Of a stretch of DNA of 64,000 nucleotides, positions 38,787-47,571 are shown one piece after another. The notes below the pieces were generated by a model, which was given only the letters and a program-made list of their open reading frames with translations, had not been told where the DNA came from and did no database searches. The stretch covers positions 62,001 through 126,000 of the forward strand of contig JAJSLK010000014.1 in the NCBI GenBank assembly GCA_021272165.1. The letters run 5' to 3'. The DNA comes from Methylacidiphilales bacterium (GTDB lineage: Bacteria > Verrucomicrobiota > Verrucomicrobiia > Methylacidiphilales > UBA1321). Every line of letters begins with the position of its first letter. The first letter of the stretch is position 1. The position numbers and the translations under genes are program-made.

Positions 38787-39914
38787 TCAGGCCGCCTGTT
38801 TGCTGCGAAAATGATGGTAAGCGCGCGGAACCCGCGCCCCGATATTGGTCAGGATTTCCCAGGGAATGGTCTTTGCCTCCACGGCCAGCTCACCGGCGGT
38901 GATCTCCCCTCCCCGCTGCTGTCCTATCGCCACCACCTCGTCGCCTACGCGACAACCGGGCACGTGCGTTACATCGAGGATCACCTGATCCATCGTGACC
39001 CGTCCGCGAATCGGGCAGCGGTGGCCGCGAACCAGCATGTGGCCGATGTTGGAGTGGAGACGGAAATAGCCGTCGCCGTAACCAATCGCCACCACCGCGT
39101 GCCGCTCCGCTTTCCGCAGGCGATACGTCGCCCCATAGCTGACCGTCCGGCCCGCGTCGACCTCGTGAATAAAACTGACCCGGCTCTTCCAGGTCAGCGC
39201 CGGACGAAGTCCCAGCGCGCCGTCCCTGCGATCAATCGGGACGCCGTAGAGCGCCAGTCCCAAGCGAACGAGATTGGCGTGAAAACCATAACGCCGCGTG
39301 ACGGCGGGACTGTTCGCAGCATGACAAAGAAGATCGCTGTTTTCCGCGAAAAGTGGCGACACGGCCTTCCATTGCGTTCGCGTGAAGCCGGGATCGTCAT
39401 CCGCGGACGCAAAATGGGTATAGAGCCCTTTCACCGCCAGTCCCGGCAACTGGCGCAGCCGCGAGAGCTCCTCCCGGGCCCGGGGATGCCAGCAGCCAAG
39501 CCGTCCCATGCCCGTGTCGATCTTGAAATGGACCTCCGCTTTTTTCCGCAACAAACGCGCGATCCGATCCAGCGCTTTCCCTTCGTTCCAGGACGAAACC
39601 GTCAGTGTCAGCGTTTCGTGCACCACCTCCTCCATCTCCTCGGGCAGCGTCGCGCTCAAAAGAAGAATCGGCAGGCGGACTCCCGCCTCGCGCAGCGCCG
39701 CGCCTTCGGCCACGTTGGCCACGCCCAGCCAGTTCGCGCCGATGGCCTGCAATTCACGGCCAACGGCAACAAGACCGTGACCATATCCGTTCGCCTTCAC
39801 GATGGCCATGACCTGGGTGGACCGCGGCACAAGACGGTGCAGGAGATTGAAATTGTGACGTAGGGCGCGGCCATCGACCTCAACCCAGCAACGACGGTAA
39901 AATAGGGAATTCAT
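38787..39914 (-). CDS. alr: Alanine racemase
   Basis: The 375-residue PLP enzyme makes D-alanine for peptidoglycan. The PLP lysine is Lys40 in VMAIVKANGYGHG, the opposite-face catalytic Tyr is about residue 260 in VSYGATYR, and the C-terminal beta domain has MLVRGHRCPIRGRVTMDQ. Length is typical. It is the last gene of the minus-strand run metG-CPBP-thiL-tsaE-tsaB-alr; coupling of alr to tsaE is common in bacteria. The TPR gene converges with only 20 bases between the stops. Confidence 0.96.
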   Translation of the reverse strand: MNSLFYRRCWVEVDGRALRHNFNLLHRLVPRSTQVMAIVKANGYGHGLVAVGRELQAIGANWLGVANVAEGAALREAGVRLPILLLSATLPEEMEEVVHETLTLTVSSWNEGKALDRIARLLRKKAEVHFKIDTGMGRLGCWHPRAREELSRLRQLPGLAVKGLYTHFASADDDPGFTRTQWKAVSPLFAENSDLLCHAANSPAVTRRYGFHANLVRLGLALYGVPIDRRDGALGLRPALTWKSRVSFIHEVDAGRTVSYGATYRLRKAERHAVVAIGYGDGYFRLHSNIGHMLVRGHRCPIRGRVTMDQVILDVTHVPGCRVGDEVVAIGQQRGGEITAGELAVEAKTIPWEILTNIGARVPRAYHHFRSKQAA

Positions 39915-39946
39915 CTTTCAGTTAATCGCTAAAAAGCGGTCTGGCC

Positions 39947-40537
39947 TTACTTGGCCGAGACCGGTTCGCGCAGATAAATCGGTTCAAGCGGTTGCTCGCG
40001 CACCCAGCCGGAAAGGGTATCGGGCAGCGCCAGGAGGTCCTGCGCCCGGGGATAGACCCGCTTGGTCACTCCCGGCAGCGGCTCGGCGCTGACCGCCTGG
40101 GTGAATTGCCCCGCGTGGGCCTCAATCTCCGCCATCGGAATCAGGTACGCCGCGCGTTCAAGCTCGCCCGAACGAAAGGCCGTACAAAACGCCTCGCGCC
40201 GTTTGGCGTCGGCGAAGACACCCAGGCGCTCGATGTCGCGGCATTGCCACGCCACCGAATAGGCGCTCGAAATCCCCACCACCGGCACATTTTGCACCAA
40301 CGCGATTCCCTGTGCAGCCGCCAGACTGACACGAATGCCTGAAAACGAGCCCGGCCCCAGGCCCACGATGATCCGGCGCAGCTTCAGCCGCGGAATGCCC
40401 AGGCGGGCCAGCGCCGGGAAAAGGGCCGCCGAGTGGCGTTGCGGTCCCTTGAAGTCGATCGATTGCACCACGACCTTGTCGTTGCCCAGGGCGATGCTGC
40501 CGAGGGAGGAGGATGTTTCGAGAGCAAGATCAAGCAT
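39947..40537 (-). CDS. tsaB: tRNA threonylcarbamoyladenosine biosynthesis protein TsaB
   Basis: The 196-residue ASKHA-fold protein is the non-catalytic scaffold that with TsaD and TsaE makes t6A37 in ANN-decoding tRNAs. It has LDLALETSSSLGSIAL, QRHSAALFPAL, and the hallmark VGLGPGSFSGIRVSLAAAQGIAL (about residues 58-80). The C-terminal half is short, as in many TsaB proteins. tsaE is 24 bases upstream; tsaD is not in the window. Confidence 0.94.
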   Translation of the reverse strand: MLDLALETSSSLGSIALGNDKVVVQSIDFKGPQRHSAALFPALARLGIPRLKLRRIIVGLGPGSFSGIRVSLAAAQGIALVQNVPVVGISSAYSVAWQCRDIERLGVFADAKRREAFCTAFRSGELERAAYLIPMAEIEAHAGQFTQAVSAEPLPGVTKRVYPRAQDLLALPDTLSGWVREQPLEPIYLREPVSAK

Positions 40538-40561
40538 GTCGGGATAAAGAAAAGTGAAGGT

Positions 40562-40987
40562 TCAATCCGCCCGTTCCCTCGGCCGGATAAGCCGCTCAGT
40601 CAGGCTCACAACTTCCAGCTCCCAGTGGCGCGCATCGGGCGGCAGGAGTGAAGGAATGCGGTCAGGCCATTCGACCACCGTTACGCCCTGGCTGGGCAGA
40701 TATTCCTCGATGTCAATGTTGATCGCATCCTGCTCGCTTTGCATCCGGTAGAGGTCGAGATGATAAAGCGGCAGACGGCCGCCCAAATACTCGTGAATGA
40801 TGGTGAACGTCGGACTGGTCACGTCCCCGCGATAGCCAAGACCCCGCGCCAGCCCCTTCACCAGCTGCGTCTTCCCGGAACCGAGCACGCCGTGCAGCGC
40901 AAAAATCTCCCCGCCCGCCAGATCGGCAGCCCAGTTCTCACCGAAGGCCTGCGTGGCCTCGACGCTGTTGAAAATGGTCAAACCCAT
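40562..40987 (-). CDS. tsaE: tRNA threonylcarbamoyladenosine biosynthesis ATPase TsaE
   Basis: The 141-residue P-loop ATPase of the t6A complex has the Walker A LHGVLGSGKTQLVKGLARGLG, then TSPTFTIIHEY, PLYHLDLYR and the C-terminal VTVVEWPDR. The first 50 bases overlap the end of thiL; the family-typical N-terminus (SVEATQAFGENWA) supports the ATG at 40987. Part of the minus-strand run. Confidence 0.94.
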   Translation of the reverse strand: MGLTIFNSVEATQAFGENWAADLAGGEIFALHGVLGSGKTQLVKGLARGLGYRGDVTSPTFTIIHEYLGGRLPLYHLDLYRMQSEQDAINIDIEEYLPSQGVTVVEWPDRIPSLLPPDARHWELEVVSLTERLIRPRERAD

Positions 40988-41858
40988 ATGCGAAAAGCGG
41001 TCTCGCGGAATCTTTTCCGCGTGGCCGGACTACACCCATACAATGCAATGGAACCGCGAATGGCCACTTCTTTTTTAAGGTTTTTACGTGAGAAAGTGGA
41101 ACGGTAAAAAGGAGTTCATAATCTTCCCCATCGTTCACAGCGGCATCGAGACTGGCGCCCCGGGCCCGCGGAATCGCCTTGGAATCGATTTCAAACCCGA
41201 CACCGGACGCCCGCGCCAGCCGCGGCAGGTCCGCACCGAGGCCATCGCTCAGGTCCATCATGGCCGAGGCAAACTTATGCCGCGCCAGCCATTCGCCCTC
41301 CGTCAAACGTGGTTCAAAAACAAGATGATGCCGCGCCCGGGTTGCTCCCAGCCGTCCCGTAACAAAAAGGAAATCCCCTCCCCGTGCTCCTGAGCGCAGC
41401 ACCGGCCGGTAATCCCGGCACTCACCGAGCAATGCCACATTAAGAAAAAGTTGCCGCGCCCGCGTGGTTTCGCCTCCGACCAGATTGACGCCATATTTTT
41501 CCGCGACGGTTTGCAGCCCGGTATAAATCGCGCGAAGACGCGAAACCGATTCATCCGGAGGAACTCCAATGGTGATCACCGCGGCAACGGGACGGCCTCC
41601 CATCGCGGCAATATCGCTCAGCGCCCGGGCCAGGGCTTTGCGGCCAATCAGGGCAGGCGTCGTTTTTCGCGTAAAATGGACGTCTTCCACCACGGCGTCA
41701 GTCTTGAAGAGGAGGAAATGATTCTTTCCGTCCCCGCGCAGGACGGCGCAGTCGTCGCCCACACCGGTCAGAATGCGGCTACGATCCGTTTTCCACCGGC
41801 CCGTCAGCAAATCGAGCAGGCCGTTTTCGCCCAGGGCAGCCAGCGAGGCGGCTTTCAC
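40938..41858 (-). CDS. thiL: Thiamine-monophosphate kinase
   Basis: The 306-residue enzyme phosphorylates thiamine monophosphate to the diphosphate cofactor. Motifs: GENGLLDLL, TGVGDDCAVL, FKTDAVVEDVHF (Mg-binding Asp), KALARALSDIAAMGG, NLVGGETTRA, FVTGRLGATRA and MMDLSDGLGADL, ending in GFDHFQ. GTG start overlaps the CPBP stop by 4 bases; the 3' end overlaps tsaE by 50 bases, which implies tight coupling. Confidence 0.95.
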   Translation of the reverse strand: MKAASLAALGENGLLDLLTGRWKTDRSRILTGVGDDCAVLRGDGKNHFLLFKTDAVVEDVHFTRKTTPALIGRKALARALSDIAAMGGRPVAAVITIGVPPDESVSRLRAIYTGLQTVAEKYGVNLVGGETTRARQLFLNVALLGECRDYRPVLRSGARGGDFLFVTGRLGATRARHHLVFEPRLTEGEWLARHKFASAMMDLSDGLGADLPRLARASGVGFEIDSKAIPRARGASLDAAVNDGEDYELLFTVPLSHVKTLKKKWPFAVPLHCMGVVRPRGKDSARPLFAYGFDHFQQRRGHAGLR

Positions 41859-42655
41859 GAAACTCCTTTATCAAGAAGGAGGCTGACCGCCGTCATCAGG
41901 TTGAAGCAGGCATGGATGCCGATCGGCAGTAGCAGGCAGCCCGTGTGTTCGTAGGCGATGCCCAGAACAATGCCCAAAAACCAGAGCGGCAGTGCCGAAC
42001 CGAGATTAACGTGCGCGAAGGCGAAGACACCGGCGCTGAGCAGCAGCGCCAGCCACGGCGAGGTGTAATTCTTAAGAAAGGTGAGCAGGAATCCGCGAAA
42101 GAACAGCTCTTCAATCATCGGTGAAATCACGACCGCCTGGAGCAGGAAATCGAAAATCTGAGCCGGGCGGTTAAATTGCCGAAAAAGCATGACCGATTCC
42201 TGTTCGGGATGGGGAATATGCAGCGCCGTCATGATCTTCTCCGACCCCCAAATCAGCGGCAATTCAATGAGAATGACCGCCCCACAAACGTAGAGGCTCC
42301 ACTTGAAGAGCGAAATCGGGCTCATCCGCTCCAGTCCGAACTGATCCCACACGGATCGCCGGTTTTCGATCAGTAGGAACGCCGTTCCCAGGACAATCAA
42401 CACCATGTAAAGGAATGATTGGAGAAAAAGGAGATTGAGAATGCAGAGAACGAAAAACCAGCCCGTCACGGGCGAAATCATCCAGGGCGGCGGATTATTG
42501 GCATTGCGGAGCAGCCGTCCCGCCCGCGCCTGCGTCACACTGTAGGCCACCACGCCGATGAAACTGAGCAGCACGTAAAGCTCGGCAATCCATTGAATCA
42601 CGAACGAAAGTTCAAGCCGGACGGCGCGTGAAAGCGTGACGGCGAGAAGGTTCAT
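41855..42655 (-). CDS. CPBP family intramembrane metalloprotease
   Basis: The 266-residue multispanning protein has the three motifs of CAAX-protease/bacteriocin-processing (Abi) enzymes near its C-terminus: EELFFRG, FAFAH and HACFN, which would bind a catalytic zinc inside the membrane. The N-terminal half has four or five further helices. Natural substrates of most bacterial members are unknown. The ATG overlaps the metG stop and its own stop overlaps thiL, so it is embedded in a housekeeping operon; this suggests a constitutive role rather than bacteriocin immunity. Confidence 0.9.
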   Translation of the reverse strand: MNLLAVTLSRAVRLELSFVIQWIAELYVLLSFIGVVAYSVTQARAGRLLRNANNPPPWMISPVTGWFFVLCILNLLFLQSFLYMVLIVLGTAFLLIENRRSVWDQFGLERMSPISLFKWSLYVCGAVILIELPLIWGSEKIMTALHIPHPEQESVMLFRQFNRPAQIFDFLLQAVVISPMIEELFFRGFLLTFLKNYTSPWLALLLSAGVFAFAHVNLGSALPLWFLGIVLGIAYEHTGCLLLPIGIHACFNLMTAVSLLLDKGVS

Positions 42656-44199
42656 GGCGCTGGACTTGATCCCGAATCGACCTTCTCAATGGGCGGGAAA
42701 AGGACTTCCGGCTTACCGATGGTGTGGCCGTGAAGCGAATTGCCGTAAAGCGCCTCCTCCAGCCGCACCGGTCCCGTCGACAAATTTAACTGCACTCGAA
42801 TTTTTTCCGCCGTGAACGGAAGCGCCGCTTGGATCAGCACCGACAGCCGCCGCACCGTTTCGGCCAGCAGCCCCAGCACCACATCGAGCCGTTTCGCCTG
42901 CTCCGGTTCCTTGGCCAGCTTCCACGGTGCGTTTTCCTCCACATACTCGTTAGCCCGGGCGACCAGGTCCCAGACGGCTTGCAGCGCCAGGTGCGGCGCG
43001 AATTGCTCCACCGCCCGGCGATATTCCTCCACGATCACGTCGGAACGCAGGCCCTCGTCCGCAGCCGTGAGATGAAAGCCGTCGTAATTCGGAACGACCC
43101 CGTTGCGATAACGTCCGATCATGGAAAGACTGCGCTGGACGAGGTTGCCCAGCTTTTTGCCCAGGTCGCCGGTGTACCGCGTTTCAAAGCGTTCGTCGGA
43201 AAAATCGGCGTCCTGGCCCAGCACCATCTCGCGCAGGACGAAATAGCGGAGCGCGTCGGGCCCGTAGGTCTCGACATACGGCGCCGGATCGATGAGCGAT
43301 TTCGCGTCCGACTTGCTGATCTTCGCGCCGCGGTTCGTCCACCATCCGTGCACGAGTAGGTGCTTGGGAAGTTCCAGCTCCAGGGCAAAGAGCATGATCG
43401 GCCAGTAAACGCCGTGCGCCGGAATCAGGATGTCCTTGCCGATGATTTGCAGGTCCGGCGGCCAGACCAGTTGGCCTTTGATCGACGCGAAGGAATAATA
43501 ATTGGTCAGCGCATCGAACCAGACATAGGTGACATAATCCTCATTGAACGGAAGCGGAATACCCCAGGCCAGTCGCGATTTCGGGCGGGAAATGCAAAGG
43601 TCCGCCAGCGGCTCCGCCAGCGCGCTTTGCAGCTCCTTGCGGCGAAAGCCGGGCACGATCCACTCTGGATGATCCTCCAGGTGCTTCAGTAACTTCTGGC
43701 GATAAGGCTCTAACCGGAAATAGTAATTCGGTTCGCGCGTATGGATCACCTCGCCGAAAATCTCCGGCCACTGTCCGTCGACGCGATCTTTCTCCGTCAC
43801 GAACTGCTCCTGCCGCACGCTGTAATAACCCTCGTGCTCCTGGAAAAAGATTTCGCCCTTGTCGTGGAGTTTTTGCAGCCAGTCGCGCACGATTTTTTTG
43901 TGCTGGTCATCCGTGGTGCGAACAAAATGGGACGAGGCGACGCCGAGGCTCCGGTGCTGCTCGCGGAAGCGGGCGCTCATCCGGTCGGCGAAGGCCTGGG
44001 GCTCGACGCCTTCGCGCTGGGCCGACTGCTGCACCTTCTGGCCGTGCTCATCCACGCCCGTCAGGAAAAGAACATCACGCTCCAGGCTCAGCTCGTGCCG
44101 GGAAAAAAAATCGGCCAGAACTTTTTCGTAGGCATGACCCAGATGCGGCGCGCTGTTGACGTAATCAATTGCCGTGGTGAGAAAATAAGAACCGACCAT
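42652..44199 (-). CDS. metG: Methionyl-tRNA synthetase
   Basis: The 515-residue class I synthetase has the HIGH-type signature HLGH in NSAPHLGHAYEKVLADF, the WFDALTNYYSF segment, and the KMSKS-type loop as KISKS in GAKISKSDAKSL. The anticodon-binding helical domain follows (residues ~370-500). It lacks the C-terminal EMAP-like dimerisation domain and the knuckle zinc cysteines, as in the shorter bacterial form. First gene of the minus-strand run; no ribosome binding site of note. Confidence 0.96.
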   Translation of the reverse strand: MVGSYFLTTAIDYVNSAPHLGHAYEKVLADFFSRHELSLERDVLFLTGVDEHGQKVQQSAQREGVEPQAFADRMSARFREQHRSLGVASSHFVRTTDDQHKKIVRDWLQKLHDKGEIFFQEHEGYYSVRQEQFVTEKDRVDGQWPEIFGEVIHTREPNYYFRLEPYRQKLLKHLEDHPEWIVPGFRRKELQSALAEPLADLCISRPKSRLAWGIPLPFNEDYVTYVWFDALTNYYSFASIKGQLVWPPDLQIIGKDILIPAHGVYWPIMLFALELELPKHLLVHGWWTNRGAKISKSDAKSLIDPAPYVETYGPDALRYFVLREMVLGQDADFSDERFETRYTGDLGKKLGNLVQRSLSMIGRYRNGVVPNYDGFHLTAADEGLRSDVIVEEYRRAVEQFAPHLALQAVWDLVARANEYVEENAPWKLAKEPEQAKRLDVVLGLLAETVRRLSVLIQAALPFTAEKIRVQLNLSTGPVRLEEALYGNSLHGHTIGKPEVLFPPIEKVDSGSSPAP

Positions 44200-44305
44200 G
44201 GTTTCAATTTAACCTTCCGTCCATTGCCATGGCGAGAGGGATGTTGAAGCCGCAACTTAAATGATCTCGAGATAATCGCCCCGGGCAGGGCCGGAAGCGC
44301 CGCCA

Positions 44306-44332
44306 TGGTAGCCGCCGCTGTCTCAGCCGCGG
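44306..44332 (+). repeat. Dispersed GTAGCSGCSG-type palindromic repeat
   Basis: Begins TGGTAGCCGCCGCTGTCTCA and continues GCCGCGG; similar to copies at 29535-29561 and 49332-49367. It lies in the 149-base gap between the LysR-family stop and the metG start, in which I see no gene. Confidence 0.4.
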
Positions 44333-44348
44333 AAGATCGAAGGAAGTA

Positions 44349-45254
44349 TCAGGAAGCCACTGGCTCAGCCACATCCAGCGGTTCCTTCAGAGTCTTCAGG
44401 AAACGCTTCATGGCCGGAGAAAGAACGCGGCCCGATTTGTAGAGAATACCAAGCGGCCGGTAATAGGGATGCCCCTTGAACTCAACCTCGGCCAGCGTGC
44501 CGTCGCGAACTTCCTGCTCCACCGTCGCGCTCGGCACAATGGAGACACCCGCGCCGATTTCAACCGCGCGCTTCACCGTCTCGATATTGTCAAATTCCAT
44601 CACCGGGTTCACTTCCAGTCCGGCTTCGCGAAAAATCTTGTCGACCGCCTTGCGGGTCGGGATGTCGGGCTCGAAGCCGATGAACTTCTCCTTCTTGAGC
44701 CGCGCGACCTCGATCTCCCCCTCCTTCGCCAGTTCGTGGGAAGGAACACAAATCACGACGAGGCGGTCCTTGCGAAACGGCTCGATCTTCAGCGTCTTCT
44801 TCTGCACCGGAAAGGCGACCAGGCCCAGGTCGCTCGTGCCTTCGCTCACTTCGTCATAAACCTGGTTCGAGCGGCGATACTCGACATGAACGTTCACGCT
44901 GGGAAACTCGCGCAGAAATTTTTTCAGATAGGGCGGAAGCTCGTGCAGGCCGATGCTGTAAACGGTGCTCAACCGGATCGTGCCCGAAATCACGTTGCGC
45001 ATTTCGGAAAGCTGATGCTGGAGCGAATCAAATTCATAAACGATTTGCTTGCTCGTCTCGTAAAGCAACTGCCCCTCGCGCGTCAGGCCGAACCGCTTGT
45101 TGCTTCGTTCAATGAGCGGCACCCGGAAGCGTTCCTCCATCGCGCGGATTTGCTGGCTGACCGCCGATTGGGTGATGAAATTAAGGGAAGCCGCTTTGCT
45201 GAAACTACATGATTCGACCAGATCGCGAAATACTTTAAAGGATTCAACCTGCAT
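44349..45254 (-). CDS. LysR family transcriptional regulator
   Basis: The 301-residue regulator has an N-terminal winged helix-turn-helix (FRDLVESCSFSKAASLNFITQSAVSQQIRAMEE) and a periplasmic-binding-protein-like effector domain (residues ~90-295; IRLSTVYSIGLHELPPYLKKFL). I chose ATG 45254 (MQVESFKVF), which gives the family length; the frame is open a further 35 codons upstream. The closest groups are CysB/CysL/CbbR-like, but the ligand cannot be read. It diverges from a YggS gene, and the region between holds a long palindrome, so it may control itself or that gene. Confidence 0.9.
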   Translation of the reverse strand: MQVESFKVFRDLVESCSFSKAASLNFITQSAVSQQIRAMEERFRVPLIERSNKRFGLTREGQLLYETSKQIVYEFDSLQHQLSEMRNVISGTIRLSTVYSIGLHELPPYLKKFLREFPSVNVHVEYRRSNQVYDEVSEGTSDLGLVAFPVQKKTLKIEPFRKDRLVVICVPSHELAKEGEIEVARLKKEKFIGFEPDIPTRKAVDKIFREAGLEVNPVMEFDNIETVKRAVEIGAGVSIVPSATVEQEVRDGTLAEVEFKGHPYYRPLGILYKSGRVLSPAMKRFLKTLKEPLDVAEPVAS

Positions 45255-45297
45255 GTAGGTCAATATAAGCATTCCTAATAATTCGTCAAGACTGTTA

Positions 45298-45357
45298 GGG
45301 ACTCTTATCCAAAATAAACATAGGCCGCGACCCATGACTATTTTGAATAAGAGTTCC
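45298..45357. promoter_or_regulatory. Long inverted repeat between LysR and YggS genes
   Basis: Arms of 19 bases (45298-45316, GGGACTCTTATCCAAAATA; 45339-45357) match in inverted orientation at 17 of 19 positions, with a 22-base centre. It lies just outside the LysR start codon and 44 bases before the YggS ATG. LysR proteins bind tandem dyads, so this is a candidate operator; an RNA hairpin in the leader is the alternative. Confidence 0.5.
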
Positions 45358-45401
45358 AAGGCACGAATGACAGCTGGGGTTTTTAAGGATAAGTTCCGCT
45401 G

Positions 45402-46130
45402 ATGGACGATTTTTCATCACGGTTGGCCCGGGTCACCGATCTGATGGCCACCGCCGCACAACGCTCGGGACGGAACATTTTGCAAATTGAACTTGTGGCC
45501 GTCAGCAAGACCCAGCCTGCTGAGGCCGTTCAGGAAGCCATGCGCGCGGGTGTGACCCGTTTCGGCGAAAACAAGGTGCAGGAAGGCCGGGGAAAGATCG
45601 AAACCCTGGGACGCGGCATCTGGCATCTGATCGGACATCTCCAGAGTAACAAGGTCCGCGATGCCGTCCGGCTTTTCGATTCCATCGACTCGGTCGACCG
45701 GGCCGAACTGGCGGAGGAGATCGACCGGCGCGCGGACCAAACCGGAAAAACTCAAAACGTCCTGCTCCAGATCAACATCGCAGGCGAAAGCACCAAGTTC
45801 GGCTGCGCACCCGATGCGGCGCGGGCCCTGGCGGAAAAAATCAACGCCCTGCCGCGACTTTGCCTGCGTGGCCTGATGACCATCGCGCCTTATTCGCCTG
45901 ATCCGGAGAAATCGCGGCCCCATTTCACCGGGCTGCGCGAACTCCGCGACAAAATTGAAAGCGAAACCGGACTGAAATTGCCCGTCCTCTCCATGGGCAT
46001 GAGCGGCGATTTCGCGGTGGCCATCGAGGAAGGCAGCACCAGCATCCGCATCGGCACCGCCCTTTTCGGAGAGCGCGTGAAGCTCAAGCAACGCCTTCCC
46101 GAAGACCCGAGCTTTACCGAATCGACTTAG
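45402..46130 (+). CDS. YggS family pyridoxal phosphate homeostasis protein
   Basis: The 242-residue TIM-barrel protein binds PLP through Lys36 (LVAVSKTQP) and is thought to buffer or transfer the cofactor. Further motifs are RFGENKVQEG, WHLIGHLQSNKV, SIDSVDRAELAEEI, LLQINIAGESTKFG and LSMGMSGDFAVAIEEGSTSIRIGTALFG. AAGGA about 11 bases before the ATG is the likely ribosome binding site. The gene stands alone on the plus strand downstream of the palindrome. Confidence 0.95.
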   Translation: MDDFSSRLARVTDLMATAAQRSGRNILQIELVAVSKTQPAEAVQEAMRAGVTRFGENKVQEGRGKIETLGRGIWHLIGHLQSNKVRDAVRLFDSIDSVDRAELAEEIDRRADQTGKTQNVLLQINIAGESTKFGCAPDAARALAEKINALPRLCLRGLMTIAPYSPDPEKSRPHFTGLRELRDKIESETGLKLPVLSMGMSGDFAVAIEEGSTSIRIGTALFGERVKLKQRLPEDPSFTEST

Positions 46131-46148
46131 AACAAGCTAACAGCAGGT

Positions 46149-46178
46149 TTGACCGCCCCGGCGGCTCGCCGCTATTCG
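46149..46178 (+). promoter_or_regulatory. Sigma-70-like promoter of the secreted protein gene
   Basis: TTGACC (46149-46154), an 18-base GC-rich spacer and TATTCG (46173-46178) lie 10 bases before the ATG at 46189. The short distance suggests a leaderless or nearly leaderless message. Spacer length is slightly long. Confidence 0.4.
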
Positions 46179-46188
46179 TTGATTTCCC

Positions 46189-47091
46189 ATGCCCTTCATT
46201 TCTCGCTGTTCCTTTCTTTGTTCCATCCTTCTTTTCTTCGGCCTTCAGCTCGCCTTTGCCGCCGACGCCAAACCAGCACCCCTCGCGGCGCCCACCCAGG
46301 TCGATTCGGTCACCTTCACCGTCAATGCCGACGGTGAAAAACATAAGGTGGTCGTGTGGACCAGCCCGATTCTGGTCCGGGTCGACATACCGGAAGACGG
46401 CTACAGCATCCTCTACGATCCCAAGACCGATTTTTACACCGGTCTGGAACACAGGAATTACACCTACTGGACTTTCTCCTGGCCCGAGGTGCGCAATGCG
46501 GTCGAGTCGTCAAAACGCTATGAAACACGGCTGCAGGACCTCGGTAATCAGGGCATGAACAGCAGCTACGCCGAGTATCAGGCGCAGGCTGCCGGAACCA
46601 ATGTCGTTTCGTCCGGCACGGGTCTTTCGGACGACTCCGGTTATGTCTGGCAGGAGACCAACGACCATCAGCGTGTGGCCGGGATCGATTGCGTCCGCTG
46701 GACCGGCCAGACCCAGACGGGCGAAGGCATGGACGTCTGGGCGACAAGCTCTCCCCTGCCCCAAATCCGCGCGGCGCTCGACCGCCTTCGGATCATGAAC
46801 GAGCCGATGGCCCTGGTTCCCATCCGGACGCTGGTACCCCCCTCCATCTTTCCCGTCTGCGACGCATTGACCAAAGGCGGCATGACGCCGGTGGAGATTC
46901 TCTGGGGCAGCGATCAGGACAAGAACAGCTTCGCCTTCGTGAAGGCGGAGACACGCACGCCCCGCGCCGATTTCTTCTCCGTGCCCAAGCTCTACATGAA
47001 GACCACCCTCATTACCATGGATGGCATGATCGACCAGAAAACTGACGATAACGTTGATCACCATGGACGACGGCCTCTTGATTCGAATTAG
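46189..47091 (+). CDS. Secreted protein of unknown function
   Basis: The 300-residue protein has a signal peptide (CSFLCSILLFFGLQLAFAA, cleavage near residue 25) and no further membrane segment. The mature part starts with a beta-rich region (VDSVTFTVNADGEKHKVVVWTSP ... YSILYDPKTDFYTGLEHRNYTYW), similar in style to domains that measure or carry lipids or dyes (DUF4412-like), but I do not recognise the family. It has a GIDCVRWTG segment with one conserved-looking Cys. It has its own promoter and is followed by nuoA after 48 bases. Confidence 0.7.
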   Translation: MPFISRCSFLCSILLFFGLQLAFAADAKPAPLAAPTQVDSVTFTVNADGEKHKVVVWTSPILVRVDIPEDGYSILYDPKTDFYTGLEHRNYTYWTFSWPEVRNAVESSKRYETRLQDLGNQGMNSSYAEYQAQAAGTNVVSSGTGLSDDSGYVWQETNDHQRVAGIDCVRWTGQTQTGEGMDVWATSSPLPQIRAALDRLRIMNEPMALVPIRTLVPPSIFPVCDALTKGGMTPVEILWGSDQDKNSFAFVKAETRTPRADFFSVPKLYMKTTLITMDGMIDQKTDDNVDHHGRRPLDSN

Positions 47092-47104
47092 GAGCGACCG
47101 GGAC

Positions 47105-47132
47105 TTGCCCTCCGTCCAAACCCCGTTACAAT
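47105..47132 (+). promoter_or_regulatory. Sigma-70-like promoter of nuoA
   Basis: TTGCCC (47105-47110), a 16-base spacer and TACAAT (47127-47132). TACAAT ends 7 bases before the ATG at 47140, so the transcript would start at or next to the start codon. No ribosome binding site is seen in between. Confidence 0.5.
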
Positions 47133-47139
47133 CCGCCGC

Positions 47140-47568
47140 ATGACTTCGACCCCGCTCGACTACGTCCCGGTTTTTCTGCAAATCGTCCTGGGGGTTGGCT
47201 TCGCCGTCTTCACCCTCCTGATGTCGGTCGTCCTCGGCAAGCGCGGCCGTGGCAGCAAGGCGAAGGACATTCCCTACGAGTGCGGCAAGGACCCGATCGG
47301 TCCCACCCAGCCCCGTTTTTCGATCAAGTTTTACCTCGTCGCGATGCTCTTCATCCTGTTCGACATTGAGGTCGTCTTCATGTTCGTCTGGGCTGTGGTC
47401 TATCGCGAAATGCTCCACACTCCCCTCGGCTTCGGCATCTTCCTCTCCATGTTCTCTTTCATCGGTATTCTTTTCGTCGGTTACCTCTACGCGCTGAAGA
47501 AAAAGGCGTTCGACTGGACCCACAATCCCGCCCCGCCCGCTTCGCTCGGAGTTGAATCATCCCGCTAA
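47140..47568 (+). CDS. nuoA: NADH-quinone oxidoreductase subunit A
   Basis: This 142-residue membrane subunit of respiratory complex I has three helices; the conserved loop [20 protein letters not shown] and the segment [18 protein letters not shown] are diagnostic. Normally nuoA heads a run of nuoB-nuoN genes. Here it is alone: the next gene is an unrelated permease 3 bases downstream. The rest of complex I must be elsewhere. Coding quality is intact, so it is not a remnant. Confidence 0.95.
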   Translation: MTSTPLDYVPVFLQIVLGVGFAVFTLLMSVVLGKRGRGSKAKDIPYECGKDPIGPTQPRFSIKFYLVAMLFILFDIEVVFMFVWAVVYREMLHTPLGFGIFLSMFSFIGILFVGYLYALKKKAFDWTHNPAPPASLGVESSR

Positions 47569-47571
47569 GCC

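Noticed and set aside
42713-42925. Small antisense or overlapping frames inside metG
   Set aside because: Alternate-frame shadows of metG without start signals or recognisable domains.
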